Below are positions 54,927-63,082 of a stretch of DNA of 64,000 nt, piece after piece. Made by a program: the position numbers and the translations under genes. This DNA comes from Paraburkholderia polaris. GTDB taxonomy: Bacteria > Pseudomonadota > Gammaproteobacteria > Burkholderiales > Burkholderiaceae. Every line of letters begins with the position of its first letter. The first letter of the stretch is position 1. A model generated the notes under the pieces. That model was not told the DNA's origin and searched no databases. It was given only the letters and a program-made list of their open reading frames with translations. The stretch is from positions 1-64,000 of the forward strand of contig NZ_JABBGJ010000046.1 in assembly GCF_012927345.1 (NCBI RefSeq), read 5' to 3'.

Positions 54927-55571
54927 ATGAAAGTCATCTTGATCCCCGTCACGCCGTTCCAGCAGAACAGCTCGCTGCTCGTTTGCGAGGCAACCGGACG
55001 CGCGGCCGTCGTCGACCCGGGCGGCGACCTGGATCTCATCCAGGGTGAAATCGCGCGTCAGAACGTGACGGTTGAAAAAGTATTCCTCACGCATGGCCAC
55101 ATCGATCACTGTGCCGGCGCGAAGACGCTCGCCACGCACTACGGCGTGCCGATCGAAGGCCCGCACCCCGACGAAAGTTTCTGGCTCGACAAGCTGCCGG
55201 ATCAAAGCACGCGCTTCGGCTTTCCTGCTGCTGAGGCGTTCGAACCGGACCGCTGGCTGCAAGACGGCGAGATCGTGCAATTCGGCAACGAAACCCTCGA
55301 GGTCTATCACTGCCCCGGCCACACACCGGGCCACGTGGTGTTCTTCAGCCGCGCGCACCGGCTCGCGCTGGTGGGCGACGTGCTGTTCGCCGGCTCGATC
55401 GGCCGCACGGATTTTCCGCGCGGCAATCACGCCGACCTGGTACGCGCGATCCGCGAAAAACTCTGGCCGCTGGGCGACGACGTTGCCTTCGTTCCCGGCC
55501 ATGGTCCCACCTCCACGTTCGGCGCCGAGCGCCGCACCAATCCGTATGTGGCCGACGGAGTCGAAGCATGA
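54927..55571 (+). CDS. Glyoxalase II-like metallo-beta-lactamase hydrolase (YcbL type)
   Basis: 214-residue MBL-fold thioesterase. The zinc motif THGHIDHCAG is at about 55-64, then HCPGHTPGH near 132, VGDVLFAGSIGRTD near 150 (bridging Asp) and VPGHGPTSTFGAER near 192. The absence of the GloB C-terminal glutathione domain and the length put it with the shorter YcbL group, which hydrolyses S-lactoylglutathione-like thioesters. Its stop overlaps the next ATG by four bases, giving a two-gene operon with an exonuclease-like protein. Confidence 0.9.
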   Translation: MKVILIPVTPFQQNSSLLVCEATGRAAVVDPGGDLDLIQGEIARQNVTVEKVFLTHGHIDHCAGAKTLATHYGVPIEGPHPDESFWLDKLPDQSTRFGFPAAEAFEPDRWLQDGEIVQFGNETLEVYHCPGHTPGHVVFFSRAHRLALVGDVLFAGSIGRTDFPRGNHADLVRAIREKLWPLGDDVAFVPGHGPTSTFGAERRTNPYVADGVEA

Positions 55572-56197
55572 GCAGCGAAATCTATGTGAGCACCGATGTC
55601 GAAGCGGACGGCCCGATTCCCGGTCCGCATTCAATGCTCAGTTTCGCCTCCGCCGCGTACACGGAAGACAAGCAGTTGATCGCCACCTTCTCGGCGAATC
55701 TCGAATTGCTCGACGGCGCCAAGCCGCATCCGGTGCAGGAAGCATGGTGGAAGACGCAGCCGGAAGCATGGGAGGCCTGCCGCAAGGATTTGCAGGACCC
55801 GCAGGCCGCGCTGACGGCCTATGTCGAATGGGTCGAGGCGTTGCCGGGCAAGCCGGTGTTCGTGGCGATGCCGGCCGGTTTCGACTTCACCTACATGTTC
55901 TGGTACATGATGCGGTTCGTCGGCCGCTGCCCGTTTTCGTGGTCGGCGCTCGACATCAAGACGCTGGCCTTCGCACTGACCGGCCTGCCGTATCGCAAGA
56001 ACATCAAGCCACGCTTCCCGAAGCACTGGTTCGACGAACATCCGCACACGCATGTCGCGCTGGACGACGCGATCGAGCAGGGCGCGCTCTTCTGCAACAT
56101 GCTCAAGGATCTGCGCGCGGTCCAGGCGGCCACGCTGGCGGCCGGTCAAGATGGGGACGGCTCAGGACAAAACGCCGCTGGGGAACGGGCAAATTAG
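55568..56197 (+). CDS. DnaQ-like 3'-5' exonuclease-family protein
   Basis: 209-residue protein with the ribonuclease-H-like exonuclease fold. Motif I is VSTDVEADG (Asp and Glu at 10 and 12), motif II is MPAGFDFTYM near 100, and motif III is HVALDDAIEQG (HxAxDD, near 160), which together make a DEDDh active site, so catalysis is possible. The family also contains proteins with no tested substrate. It is translationally coupled to the upstream MBL gene. A role in nucleic-acid or nucleotide turnover is inferred, not shown. Confidence 0.82.
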   Translation: MSSEIYVSTDVEADGPIPGPHSMLSFASAAYTEDKQLIATFSANLELLDGAKPHPVQEAWWKTQPEAWEACRKDLQDPQAALTAYVEWVEALPGKPVFVAMPAGFDFTYMFWYMMRFVGRCPFSWSALDIKTLAFALTGLPYRKNIKPRFPKHWFDEHPHTHVALDDAIEQGALFCNMLKDLRAVQAATLAAGQDGDGSGQNAAGERAN

Positions 56198-56287
56198 GTA
56201 ATCTCCCTCGCCGAAGCCGTTTTACATTGCGTTTCGTTTTCGAGCCCTCTACCATGCGTTGATAAGGCGACGCCAACGGAGGCGCAG

Positions 56288-56746
56288 TTGACACTCGATA
56301 CGTTCTCGCAAAAAATCCTGCGCCTGCTACAGCTCGACGCACGCCGGTCCGTGCAAGAGATTTCTGACCAGGTCGGCCTGTCGAGCACCCCATGCTGGCG
56401 CCGTATCAAGGATATGGAGCAATCTGGGGTGATCCAGCGCTACACGGCATTGCTGGATCGCGAAAAGCTGGGCTTGCACGTCTGCGCGCTCGCGCATATC
56501 CATCTCACACGCCACACCGAAGGCGGCGTCGAACAGTTCGAGCGGGAAATCGCCACCTGCCCGGAGGTCACCGAGTGCTACAGCACGACTGGCGAATCCG
56601 ACTACATCCTCAAGATCGTCGCGCCGGACATCAAGGCGTACGACAGCTTTCTACACGAGCGCATCTTCAAGATTCCCGCCGTCGCACAAGTGCGCACGAG
56701 CGTCGTGCTGCGCGAAATCAAATTCGATACGCAATTGCCGCTGTGA
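56288..56746 (+). CDS. Lrp/AsnC-family transcriptional regulator
   Basis: 152-residue regulator. The start is a TTG at 56288 with GGAGG eight bases upstream; no in-frame ATG lies before the conserved block. DNA-binding part: LDTFSQKILRLLQLDARRSV, then ISDQVGLSSTPCWRRIKDME (about 3-44), typical of the Lrp subgroup with the TPCWRRI recognition helix. The C-terminal RAM domain contains CYSTTGESDYILKI near 97. Convergent with the CDF transporter gene; no divergent target gene, so targets are unknown. Confidence 0.92.
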   Translation: MTLDTFSQKILRLLQLDARRSVQEISDQVGLSSTPCWRRIKDMEQSGVIQRYTALLDREKLGLHVCALAHIHLTRHTEGGVEQFEREIATCPEVTECYSTTGESDYILKIVAPDIKAYDSFLHERIFKIPAVAQVRTSVVLREIKFDTQLPL

Positions 56747-56800
56747 GACTGTGAAGCGGCGGCTCGCCCGTTCCGCGCCGCTCGGCTCGAGTGACGTCAG

Positions 56801-58045
56801 TCAGGCGGCGCTATGTGGTTCGGCTGCCTTGGCACGTGCGATGGCCTCGCGAGGCCCTGCTTGCGTCGAGACACCGCTTTCGGCCGGCAATGCACTCAAC
56901 CCTTGCAGCACGTTCAGCTTGCGGGCACCCAGGCTGCGCCTGAGCGCGTCCAGATCAATGCGAGCAAGATATGGTGCATCGCTTTGGGCAGTGCGCGACC
57001 CCGCCGCCGGCAAAACCACTTCGACATCGAGCCCCGTGCTCAAGTAGTGCATATTGACCGACTCGGCCTTCACGCCACCCGCGGCGAACGCCGCGTTGAC
57101 TTCGGCGACTACCCGCTCCCGGGTCGGCAGATTGACGGGTGGGTGCGCAACCGCGTCGTTCTCCGGGTCGACATGGATCAGTGCGTCGAGCACGCGGTTG
57201 TCGGCCAGCACGCGCAAGCGCGCCGATTCGGCGATGTAGTGCCCTTCCGATACCGAGATCAGCGGGTCGACCAGGATATGCGCATCGACAAGAGCGAAGT
57301 CACCCATCTTTCGGGTACGCATTTCGTGCACGTCGCGCACACCGGGTGTCGCCAGCAACAGCGCCCGCATATCGGCGGAGGCGGTTTCGTCGAGCGCGCG
57401 GTCGGAAAGATCTTGCAGCGCGTCCCAGCCGAACGTCCACCCCATGCGCGCCACCATAAAGCCGACAATCGCCGCGGCGATGGGATCGAGCAGGCGCACG
57501 CCGGCCAGGCTCCCAACAATGCCCAGCGCGACCACCAGTGACGAAGCGGCGTCCGAGCGGGCGTGCCATGCATTCGCAATCAACATTGCTGAACGCACGC
57601 GTTGTGCTTCACGCAGCATGTAGCGAAACAGGCTCTCTTTGGAAATCAGCACCAGCACCGCGACCGCGAGCGCGCTCATATGCACGGCGGGGATACTTTG
57701 CAAATCGGCGAGACGCGTCCCGGCGCGCCACAACATACCGACGCCGACCACAATCAGCAGCGCACCCAAAAACAATGACGCAACCGTTTCATAGCGGCTG
57801 TGCCCGTAATTGTGATCCGCGTCGGGCTTCGCACCGCTGTGCCGATTGGCGATTAGCACGACAAAATCGGAAATCAGATCGGCTAACGAATGGATACCGT
57901 CGGCAACCAGCGCCTGCGAATGGGCAAACACCCCGATGACGATTTGCAGCGCCATCAGCACCGTATTGAGCACAATACTGACAAAAGTACTTTTGCGCGC
58001 GACGCGATGTTTCTCGGCGGACTGGACGGCGACGGTGGAAGGCAT
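56801..58045 (-). CDS. Cation diffusion facilitator (FieF-like) with extended C-terminus
   Basis: 414-residue inner-membrane metal/proton antiporter. Six membrane segments fill residues 15-205. Metal-site residues are visible as ALVADGIHSLADLISDFVV near 44 (D-x3-D) and ANAWHARSDAASSLVVALG near 157 (H-x3-D), followed by the cytoplasmic domain with VRDVHEMRTRKMGDFALVDAH. That domain is duplicated or extended by a further region (about 300-390). Zn2+, Fe2+ or Mn2+ is exported; the sequence does not settle which. Its start is 180 bp from a terminator that ends the H-NS-like gene. Confidence 0.9.
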   Translation of the reverse strand: MPSTVAVQSAEKHRVARKSTFVSIVLNTVLMALQIVIGVFAHSQALVADGIHSLADLISDFVVLIANRHSGAKPDADHNYGHSRYETVASLFLGALLIVVGVGMLWRAGTRLADLQSIPAVHMSALAVAVLVLISKESLFRYMLREAQRVRSAMLIANAWHARSDAASSLVVALGIVGSLAGVRLLDPIAAAIVGFMVARMGWTFGWDALQDLSDRALDETASADMRALLLATPGVRDVHEMRTRKMGDFALVDAHILVDPLISVSEGHYIAESARLRVLADNRVLDALIHVDPENDAVAHPPVNLPTRERVVAEVNAAFAAGGVKAESVNMHYLSTGLDVEVVLPAAGSRTAQSDAPYLARIDLDALRRSLGARKLNVLQGLSALPAESGVSTQAGPREAIARAKAAEPHSAA

Positions 58046-58220
58046 CTCTGAAACGATGTGAAAAGTTCAATGCGTGCATTCTACCCGGTGCATCTCGATA
58101 TGCGCTGGAGAGACCACAAAAAATCCTTTTAAATCAGCTGCTTATCTAAACGAAAAGCATTCGCGTTCCAGTTTCACGGAGCGCGTGCGACAAAGAGTCA
58201 CGCAATTTGCAGAGGCAATA

Positions 58221-58254
58221 AAAAAACCGCGCCCTTGACGGTACGCGGTTTTTT
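58221..58254. terminator. Bidirectional terminator downstream of the H-NS-like gene
   Basis: AAAAAACCGCG (58221-58231) pairs with CGCGGTTTTTT (58244-58254); symmetric A/T runs. It lies 47 bases past the H-NS-like stop on the minus strand. Confidence 0.9.
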
Positions 58255-58301
58255 CTGACAACAGCGGCTGCTGCACGCGCCGCTCATTGACAGTAATAGG
58301 A

Positions 58302-58604
58302 TTACTTCTGGATCAGAAACTTCTCGCGATCCAGACCTGCGATCCAGCGCGGCGGCTTGCCACGGCCCGACCACGTGCTGCCGCTATCCGGGTCACGATA
58401 CTTCGGCGCGACGCCTGCGCGCGGACGACCGGCTTTAGCCGCCTTGGCACCACGGCCACCGCCGAGTTCAGCCAGCGAAATGCCGTAATCGGCCATTTTC
58501 TGCTTGATCTCATTCAACACTTCTGCGTATTCACGCGACTTTGCTTCTTCGATCTGCTGTTCGAGCTTCTCGCGCTGTGCGAGTAGTTCCTTGTAGGAAG
58601 ACAT
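58302..58604 (-). CDS. H-NS-family nucleoid protein
   Basis: 100-residue histone-like silencing protein. The N-terminal half is a coiled coil (YKELLAQREKLEQQIEEAKS) for dimerisation; a Gly/Ala/Lys linker follows; the C-terminal DNA-binding domain contains KYRDPDSGSTWSGRGKPPRW, the H-NS core with the AT-hook-like GRGKPP loop that reads AT-rich minor grooves. Length and form match the small H-NS proteins (BprA/Bv3F type) of betaproteobacteria, which occur in many copies. Its upstream region is unusually AT-rich, fitting self-regulation. Confidence 0.95.
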   Translation of the reverse strand: MSSYKELLAQREKLEQQIEEAKSREYAEVLNEIKQKMADYGISLAELGGGRGAKAAKAGRPRAGVAPKYRDPDSGSTWSGRGKPPRWIAGLDREKFLIQK

Positions 58605-58998
58605 AGGTTCCCTTATGGTTTGGATAAATGACTGCCAGTCTTAAGCCAGCTTGCCCTTTGAAGTGATCATGCCTCGGAATTTGATGGCGAGATTAACACA
58701 AAATAGAAAAAGCACAAAAGCGCCATCGTAAAATTAATGCCAATTCGTTTCAAAAAATTTCGTTTGAACCTGATGTTACGCAGATTCTTTCAAATAGCTA
58801 ATTTCGCATTCCGCTGAAAAGCATGGCCGCATATCAGTAATTATTGGATTAACTATCAAAAAATGAAATTTAAGATAGGAAATTCGCACCAACATCTCAT
58901 GCCATGAAAGCTTTAACATGAAACGTCGAAGCATATTGCGACACATGCGCCGCACCGTTATCGCGGAATGAGTGTTTTCCCGAAACAGCAATCAAACC
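58605..58998. other. AT-rich promoter region upstream of the H-NS-like gene
   Basis: This 394-base stretch is the most AT-rich part of the window, with many A- and T-tracts. I see no gene; a 71-codon minus-strand frame at 58776-58991 has no ribosome site. The composition suits an H-NS target and a long regulatory leader. Confidence 0.6.
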
Positions 58999-59661
58999 TT
59001 AATTGGCGTGCCGCTGGATGCAATCTTCGAGCGCGGCATGCAAAGTTTCGATATTGCGTTTGGCGTCGTCGAAGGCGAAACGGGTACGCGCACCGCCTAG
59101 CTTCAGATCGGCGCCATATCGATCGACGCCGAGCAGTTGAAGTCCCCTGGCACTAGAGGAATGACCAGCGAAGTCCTTGAGCAGCGCGTTTTCTTCATCG
59201 AAGCCGAGAGGCGGCAGCGGATCGAGTTCGGTACCGCCGAGCCAGCCCATCGCGCCGAAGCCGCCGATGTAACGCAACCGTTCAAGTCTCATCACCCAGA
59301 ACGTGAAATCGCCGAGAACCAGGTAGCGTTCCGCGTCCGCGTGATAGCGCAGATAGCGCTGCACGACGTCGGGGGTCGAGTCGACCGGTTCGAACCTGCC
59401 GAGCAAGGTGGCGCGCTGGCCGCTCAGCACGTCGCCGTCGGGTGCGTCGACAACCAGAAAGCCGGCGCGCGGGTCGGCGTGCAGGTTGTGCGTATGCTCG
59501 GCGAGCCGGCTCACGAGGATCGTCGGGCGGTGCTGAGGGTCCGGTGCGAACGGCAGTACCGAAGGATAAGGAAAGCCTTCCGGCTGACGCGCGTGGGTCG
59601 CGAGCGTGCCGATAGAGGCCGTGTGCAGCAAATGCAGTGGAGCGTGAGCGGGAATGTTCAA
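58999..59661 (-). CDS. HugZ-like FMN-binding split-barrel protein
   Basis: 220-residue protein of the pyridoxamine-phosphate-oxidase-like split-barrel fold. SIGTLATHARQPEGFPYPSV near 17 and PTILVSRLAEHTHNLHADPR near 45 are the usual first and second blocks, followed by ASFLVVD-like strands (RAGFLVVDAP). The C-terminal part has the DUF2470-type extension seen in haem-utilisation proteins such as HugZ. A role in haem or flavin chemistry is inferred from the family. Divergent from the MFS gene. Confidence 0.82.
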   Translation of the reverse strand: MNIPAHAPLHLLHTASIGTLATHARQPEGFPYPSVLPFAPDPQHRPTILVSRLAEHTHNLHADPRAGFLVVDAPDGDVLSGQRATLLGRFEPVDSTPDVVQRYLRYHADAERYLVLGDFTFWVMRLERLRYIGGFGAMGWLGGTELDPLPPLGFDEENALLKDFAGHSSSARGLQLLGVDRYGADLKLGGARTRFAFDDAKRNIETLHAALEDCIQRHAN

Positions 59662-59785
59662 GTGCGCGACCCTCGATGGATAAGCGTTGGATCAATCCGC
59701 CTCAAGCATAAGACAGCGCGCTTCGTTAGAATCGAAAATTCGCTTTCAACGCGCTTTCTTACGCGTCCCCCTCAACGAGATTTCA

Positions 59786-60997
59786 GTGTCCGACCGCTCC
59801 TCCGAATTCGCCACCCTCCCCGCTGCTCATCGCGCGCTCTCCGCCACCGCACGGCAGCGCGCCCGGATCGCCACGATGGCGGTGTTCTTCATCGCCGGCA
59901 TGATGTACGCGTCGTGGGGGGTGCATGTACCGACCGTGCGCGACCGCTTCCATCTGAATGCGGCGATGCTCTCGTTCGCGCTGCTGGCCGTGGCCGGTGG
60001 CTCGATCGGCGCAATGGCGGCGAATGCATCATGGATCGCGCGGGTCGGCACGCGCCGCGCTTGCCTGGCCGGCGGCCTCGCGATGACAGCGTGTGCGGCG
60101 CTAATCCTGATTGTGCCGGCTTACTGGATGTTGCTGATCGTGCTGGCCGTCTTCGGTGCCGGCATGGCTACGCTCGACGTCGCGATGAACGCGGAAGCCA
60201 GCGCTGTCGAGAAGACACTCGGCAAACCGATCATGTCGTCGTTGCACGGCATGTTTAGCGCCGGCGGGATGTTCGGCGCGGCAGTGGGCGGCGCCTTGTT
60301 GGCGCGCGGCATGGCGCCGGCTGTACATCTCGCGCTGGCTGCGGTCGTCAGCGCGCTGGTGCTGATCGCGGCCTGCCCTTCCGTCCTGCCACACGTGCCG
60401 CACGCCGATCATCCCGACGCCGCCACGCCACGCGCCAACCGCTGGCGATCACCGGCCTTGTGGGCACTCGGCGCGATGGCGCTGGTCGCGCTGATCGCAG
60501 AAGGCGCGATGTACGATTGGGCCACTGTGTACATGCGCGACGTCGTGCTGTCCACGCCGGCTCTTGCGAGCGCGGCCTACGCGGCGTTTTCGGGCGGCAT
60601 GGCAGCGGCGCGTTTCGCGGGCGACACCGTGCGTGCCCGCTTCGGCGCCCCGCAGCTGGTGATGGCGAGCGCGTCGCTTGCCTGCGCGGGGATGGTCGGC
60701 GCGTTGCTGCTGCCGAATCCGGTCGCCGCGCTGATTGGCTTCACGCTGATGGGTCTCGGGCTCGCGAACATGATGCCCGTGCTGTTCGCGGCAGCGGCGA
60801 GCGTCAAAGGTATTCACGCGGCCGAAGGGCTCGCGCATGTTGCCGGGCTGGCGTACTTCGGGCTGATGCTCGGACCGGTGATCATCGGTGCGGTGACGCA
60901 GGTGACCAGTTTGCCGATCGGGTTGTCCGTGGTGGCCGTGTGTTCGGCGCTGCTCGCGATCGCGGGTCCGAAGGTGCTGCGGCGTTTGAAGATCTGA
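59786..60997 (+). CDS. MFS transporter, YbjJ-like
   Basis: 403-residue inner-membrane protein with twelve predicted helices. It opens FFIAGMMYASWGVHVPTVRD near 35, with GGSIGAMAANASWIARVGTRR (motif A region) near 75 and LDVAMNAEASAVEKTLGKPI near 130, the pattern of the YbjJ branch. The start is the GTG at 59786, because the frame opens far upstream through the gap and the conserved region begins 35 residues after this codon. Substrate unknown; sugar or sugar-derivative export has been suggested for relatives. No operon partner. Confidence 0.87.
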   Translation: MSDRSSEFATLPAAHRALSATARQRARIATMAVFFIAGMMYASWGVHVPTVRDRFHLNAAMLSFALLAVAGGSIGAMAANASWIARVGTRRACLAGGLAMTACAALILIVPAYWMLLIVLAVFGAGMATLDVAMNAEASAVEKTLGKPIMSSLHGMFSAGGMFGAAVGGALLARGMAPAVHLALAAVVSALVLIAACPSVLPHVPHADHPDAATPRANRWRSPALWALGAMALVALIAEGAMYDWATVYMRDVVLSTPALASAAYAAFSGGMAAARFAGDTVRARFGAPQLVMASASLACAGMVGALLLPNPVAALIGFTLMGLGLANMMPVLFAAAASVKGIHAAEGLAHVAGLAYFGLMLGPVIIGAVTQVTSLPIGLSVVAVCSALLAIAGPKVLRRLKI

Positions 60998-61058
60998 CGC
61001 AGACGCGCACTGCTGCTGCATCGGCGAATGTCACGCCATATGAAAAGCCACAACCTTA

Positions 61059-61070
61059 CGTTACGTAACG
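61059..61070. promoter_or_regulatory. Perfect palindrome CGTTACGTAACG upstream of the repeat lipoprotein
   Basis: A 12-bp perfect palindrome about 138 bp upstream of the sigma-54-type promoter. Activators of sigma-54 promoters bind 100-150 bp upstream, so this could be an enhancer-binding-protein site. Function is unproven. Confidence 0.4.
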
Positions 61071-61196
61071 CGAGGGCTGCACGCTGATGTGTTCCCCGCC
61101 ACATCGGCAACATCAGCACGTTCCCTACTTCACAGCAACACTCGCAACTCTTTGATTATATTAATTTAACTTTCAAACTGGTCATTCAAACAAAAA

Positions 61197-61212
61197 TGGC
61201 ATAGGCCTTGCA
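61197..61212 (+). promoter_or_regulatory. Candidate sigma-54 promoter of the repeat lipoprotein gene
   Basis: TGGCATAGGCCTTGCA fits the -24/-12 consensus TGGCACG-N4-TTGCW at all key positions, with GG and GC twelve bases apart, and differs only at two bases after TGGCA. The start codon lies 43 bases beyond the -12 element and GGGGGAG provides a ribosome site, so the geometry is right for this gene. Confidence 0.7.
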
Positions 61213-61254
61213 GTTAGCTCCCCAGCCAGTATCCAAATTACGGGGGAGCAGACC

Positions 61255-62997
61255 ATGAATCGCAATTTCAAACTGTCGGCGATCGCCATGTGCGTGACGT
61301 CGATGATCTTACTGACCGGATGCGGAAGCACGACGATCAGACCGAGTGTCCCGAGCGGGTCGGGTAGTGGTTCCGGCAGCGGTTCGGGCTCGGGCTCGGG
61401 TTCTGGTTCGGGAAGCGGAACGCCGACGCCCACGCCCACGCCCACTCCGACACCTACGCCCACGCCTACTCCGACGCCGACGCCGACGCCTACTCCGACG
61501 CCGACACCTACTCCCACGCCGACTCCGACTCCGACTCCGACACCCACGCCGACGCCGACGCCTACGCCTACACCCACACCGACGCCCACCAGCGCCAATC
61601 CGATCGGCGTCGTCGTCCAGAACACCGGCAATGTAGTCACCGCGACCGGCCAAACCGTCTCCGCAGTCGGTAGCCAGATCGGCCTCACGCCGATCCCCGG
61701 CGCGAACCCGGCCACCACGACCGCGCTCGGCAACGTCGTCTCGAATCTCGGCGCCGGCGTCACTGCGGTCGGTACAGGCGCGGTGAACGGCCTCGGCCAG
61801 CTCGGCAATTCCAAGGATCCGCTCGGCACGACGCTGGCGAGCAGCGGCGGCCTGGTTTATGACGCAGGCCAGGCGGTCAACAGCGCCGGCCAGCTCGTGA
61901 CGAGTCTCGGCAGCGGTCCCACCGCGCCGCTCAGTCCGCTGACCACGCCACTCGGCAGCACGGTCTCGACGGTCGGCAATGCAGTCAGCGGCCTCGGCAC
62001 GCAACTGGGCTCGCAGCTGACGAACGGCCCGATCCAGCAAGTGACGCAAACCGTCAGCACCGCAATCACGCCGATCACCGCCACGCTGGCGCAGACGACC
62101 CAAACCGTCGGCGATACGACCGGTCTCGGTTCCCCGCTGAACGGTCTGCTGTCGACCATCGGTCATGGCCTTAATAGCGCGGGTAGCCAGGTCAGCAGCG
62201 CCACCAACAACCCAATCGGCCAGAACCTCGGCAATGTCGTGACCAAGCTCGGCGACACAGTCACGTCGGCCGGTGGCCTGCTGACCGCGGGCGGCTCGAG
62301 CAGCGGCAACCCGCTCGGCGGCCTCACCGGCATTCTGAATCCAGGCGGCAGCGACGGCGCTACGGGCAATCCGCTGGGCGGCACTCCGCTGGCGCCGTTG
62401 ACAAGCATTCTCACCGCGTTGCCCGGCACTTTGAGCGGCGGCCTGACCGGCGGCAGCGGCTCGGGCAGTCCGCTTGCGCCATTGACCGGCATCCTCAGCA
62501 CGGTGACTGGCAGCCTCGGTGGGGTCTCCGGCGGTTCGGGCAGCCCGCTTGCGCCGCTGACCAACGTCCTCAGCACGGTGACCGGCAGCCTCGGCGGCGT
62601 CTCCGGCGGCTCGGGAAGCCCGCTGGCACCGCTGACCAACGTCCTCAGCACGGTGACCGGCAGTCTCGGTGGCGTCTCCGGCGGCTCGGGAAGCCCGCTG
62701 GCACCGCTGACCGGTGTTGTGACTTCGGTCACCGGCGCATTGAGCGGCGCGACGGGCAGCAGCGGCAACCCGCTCGCACCGGTGACGGCAGCGGTGTCGT
62801 CGCTGACAGGCGCACTCGGGTCGGCCGCGGGTTCGAGCGGCACCGGCGGGGCCAGCGGCACCAGCAACCCGCTTGCGCCGATTACAGGTCTACTGAGCAC
62901 CGTCACCGGCACATTGACCGGTACGACGAGCTCAGCGGGCGGCACCACGGGCGCTGGCTTGCTCAGTGGTCTGGGCGGCCTGGCAACGAAGAAGTGA
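61255..62997 (+). CDS. Repeat-rich surface lipoprotein (GS/TP repeats; collagen-like-type annotation)
   Basis: 580 residues. A signal peptide ends at lipobox LLTGC with Cys23. Then come an uninterrupted Ser-Gly run (about 34-55), a Thr-Pro run (about 56-111) and a long Gly/Ser/Thr/Val/Leu-rich region of amphipathic beta-like repeats. Its middle holds four near-identical 25-residue units (SPLAPLTGILSTVTGSL plus GGVSGGSG). No charged clusters and almost no aromatic residues. Relatives in Burkholderia are labelled collagen-like or hypothetical; the Gly pattern is not a true Gly-X-Y triplet. A stalk-like surface anchor is a fair guess. Terminator at 63048-63081. Confidence 0.8.
   Translation: MNRNFKLSAIAMCVTSMILLTGCGSTTIRPSVPSGSGSGSGSGSGSGSGSGSGSGTPTPTPTPTPTPTPTPTPTPTPTPTPTPTPTPTPTPTPTPTPTPTPTPTPTPTPTPTSANPIGVVVQNTGNVVTATGQTVSAVGSQIGLTPIPGANPATTTALGNVVSNLGAGVTAVGTGAVNGLGQLGNSKDPLGTTLASSGGLVYDAGQAVNSAGQLVTSLGSGPTAPLSPLTTPLGSTVSTVGNAVSGLGTQLGSQLTNGPIQQVTQTVSTAITPITATLAQTTQTVGDTTGLGSPLNGLLSTIGHGLNSAGSQVSSATNNPIGQNLGNVVTKLGDTVTSAGGLLTAGGSSSGNPLGGLTGILNPGGSDGATGNPLGGTPLAPLTSILTALPGTLSGGLTGGSGSGSPLAPLTGILSTVTGSLGGVSGGSGSPLAPLTNVLSTVTGSLGGVSGGSGSPLAPLTNVLSTVTGSLGGVSGGSGSPLAPLTGVVTSVTGALSGATGSSGNPLAPVTAAVSSLTGALGSAAGSSGTGGASGTSNPLAPITGLLSTVTGTLTGTTSSAGGTTGAGLLSGLGGLATKK
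62467..62766 (+). repeat. 75-bp coding repeat, four units
   Basis: Units starting AGTCCGCTTGCGCC or AGCCCGCTGGCACC occur at 62467, 62542, 62617 and 62692, exactly 75 bases apart and in frame. Units 2-4 are the most alike, implying recent duplication. Confidence 0.9.
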
Positions 62998-63047
62998 CGA
63001 ATAACGACGGCAAATAACGGCGCGGCAAAACAAGCGTCGAAGGGGGG

Positions 63048-63081
63048 CGGCGAGCCGGGTCAACCGGCTCGCCGTTTTTTT
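63048..63081 (+). terminator. Intrinsic terminator of the repeat lipoprotein gene
   Basis: CGGCGAGCCGG (63048-63058), a short loop, then CCGGCTCGCCG (63064-63074) and seven Ts (63075-63081). It touches the end of the convergent JmjC-like gene. Confidence 0.92.
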
Positions 63082-63082
63082 G

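Noticed and set aside
58776..58991. 71-codon minus-strand frame in the AT-rich region by the H-NS-like gene
   Set aside because: No ribosome site and no family; AT-rich regulatory DNA gives such frames by chance.
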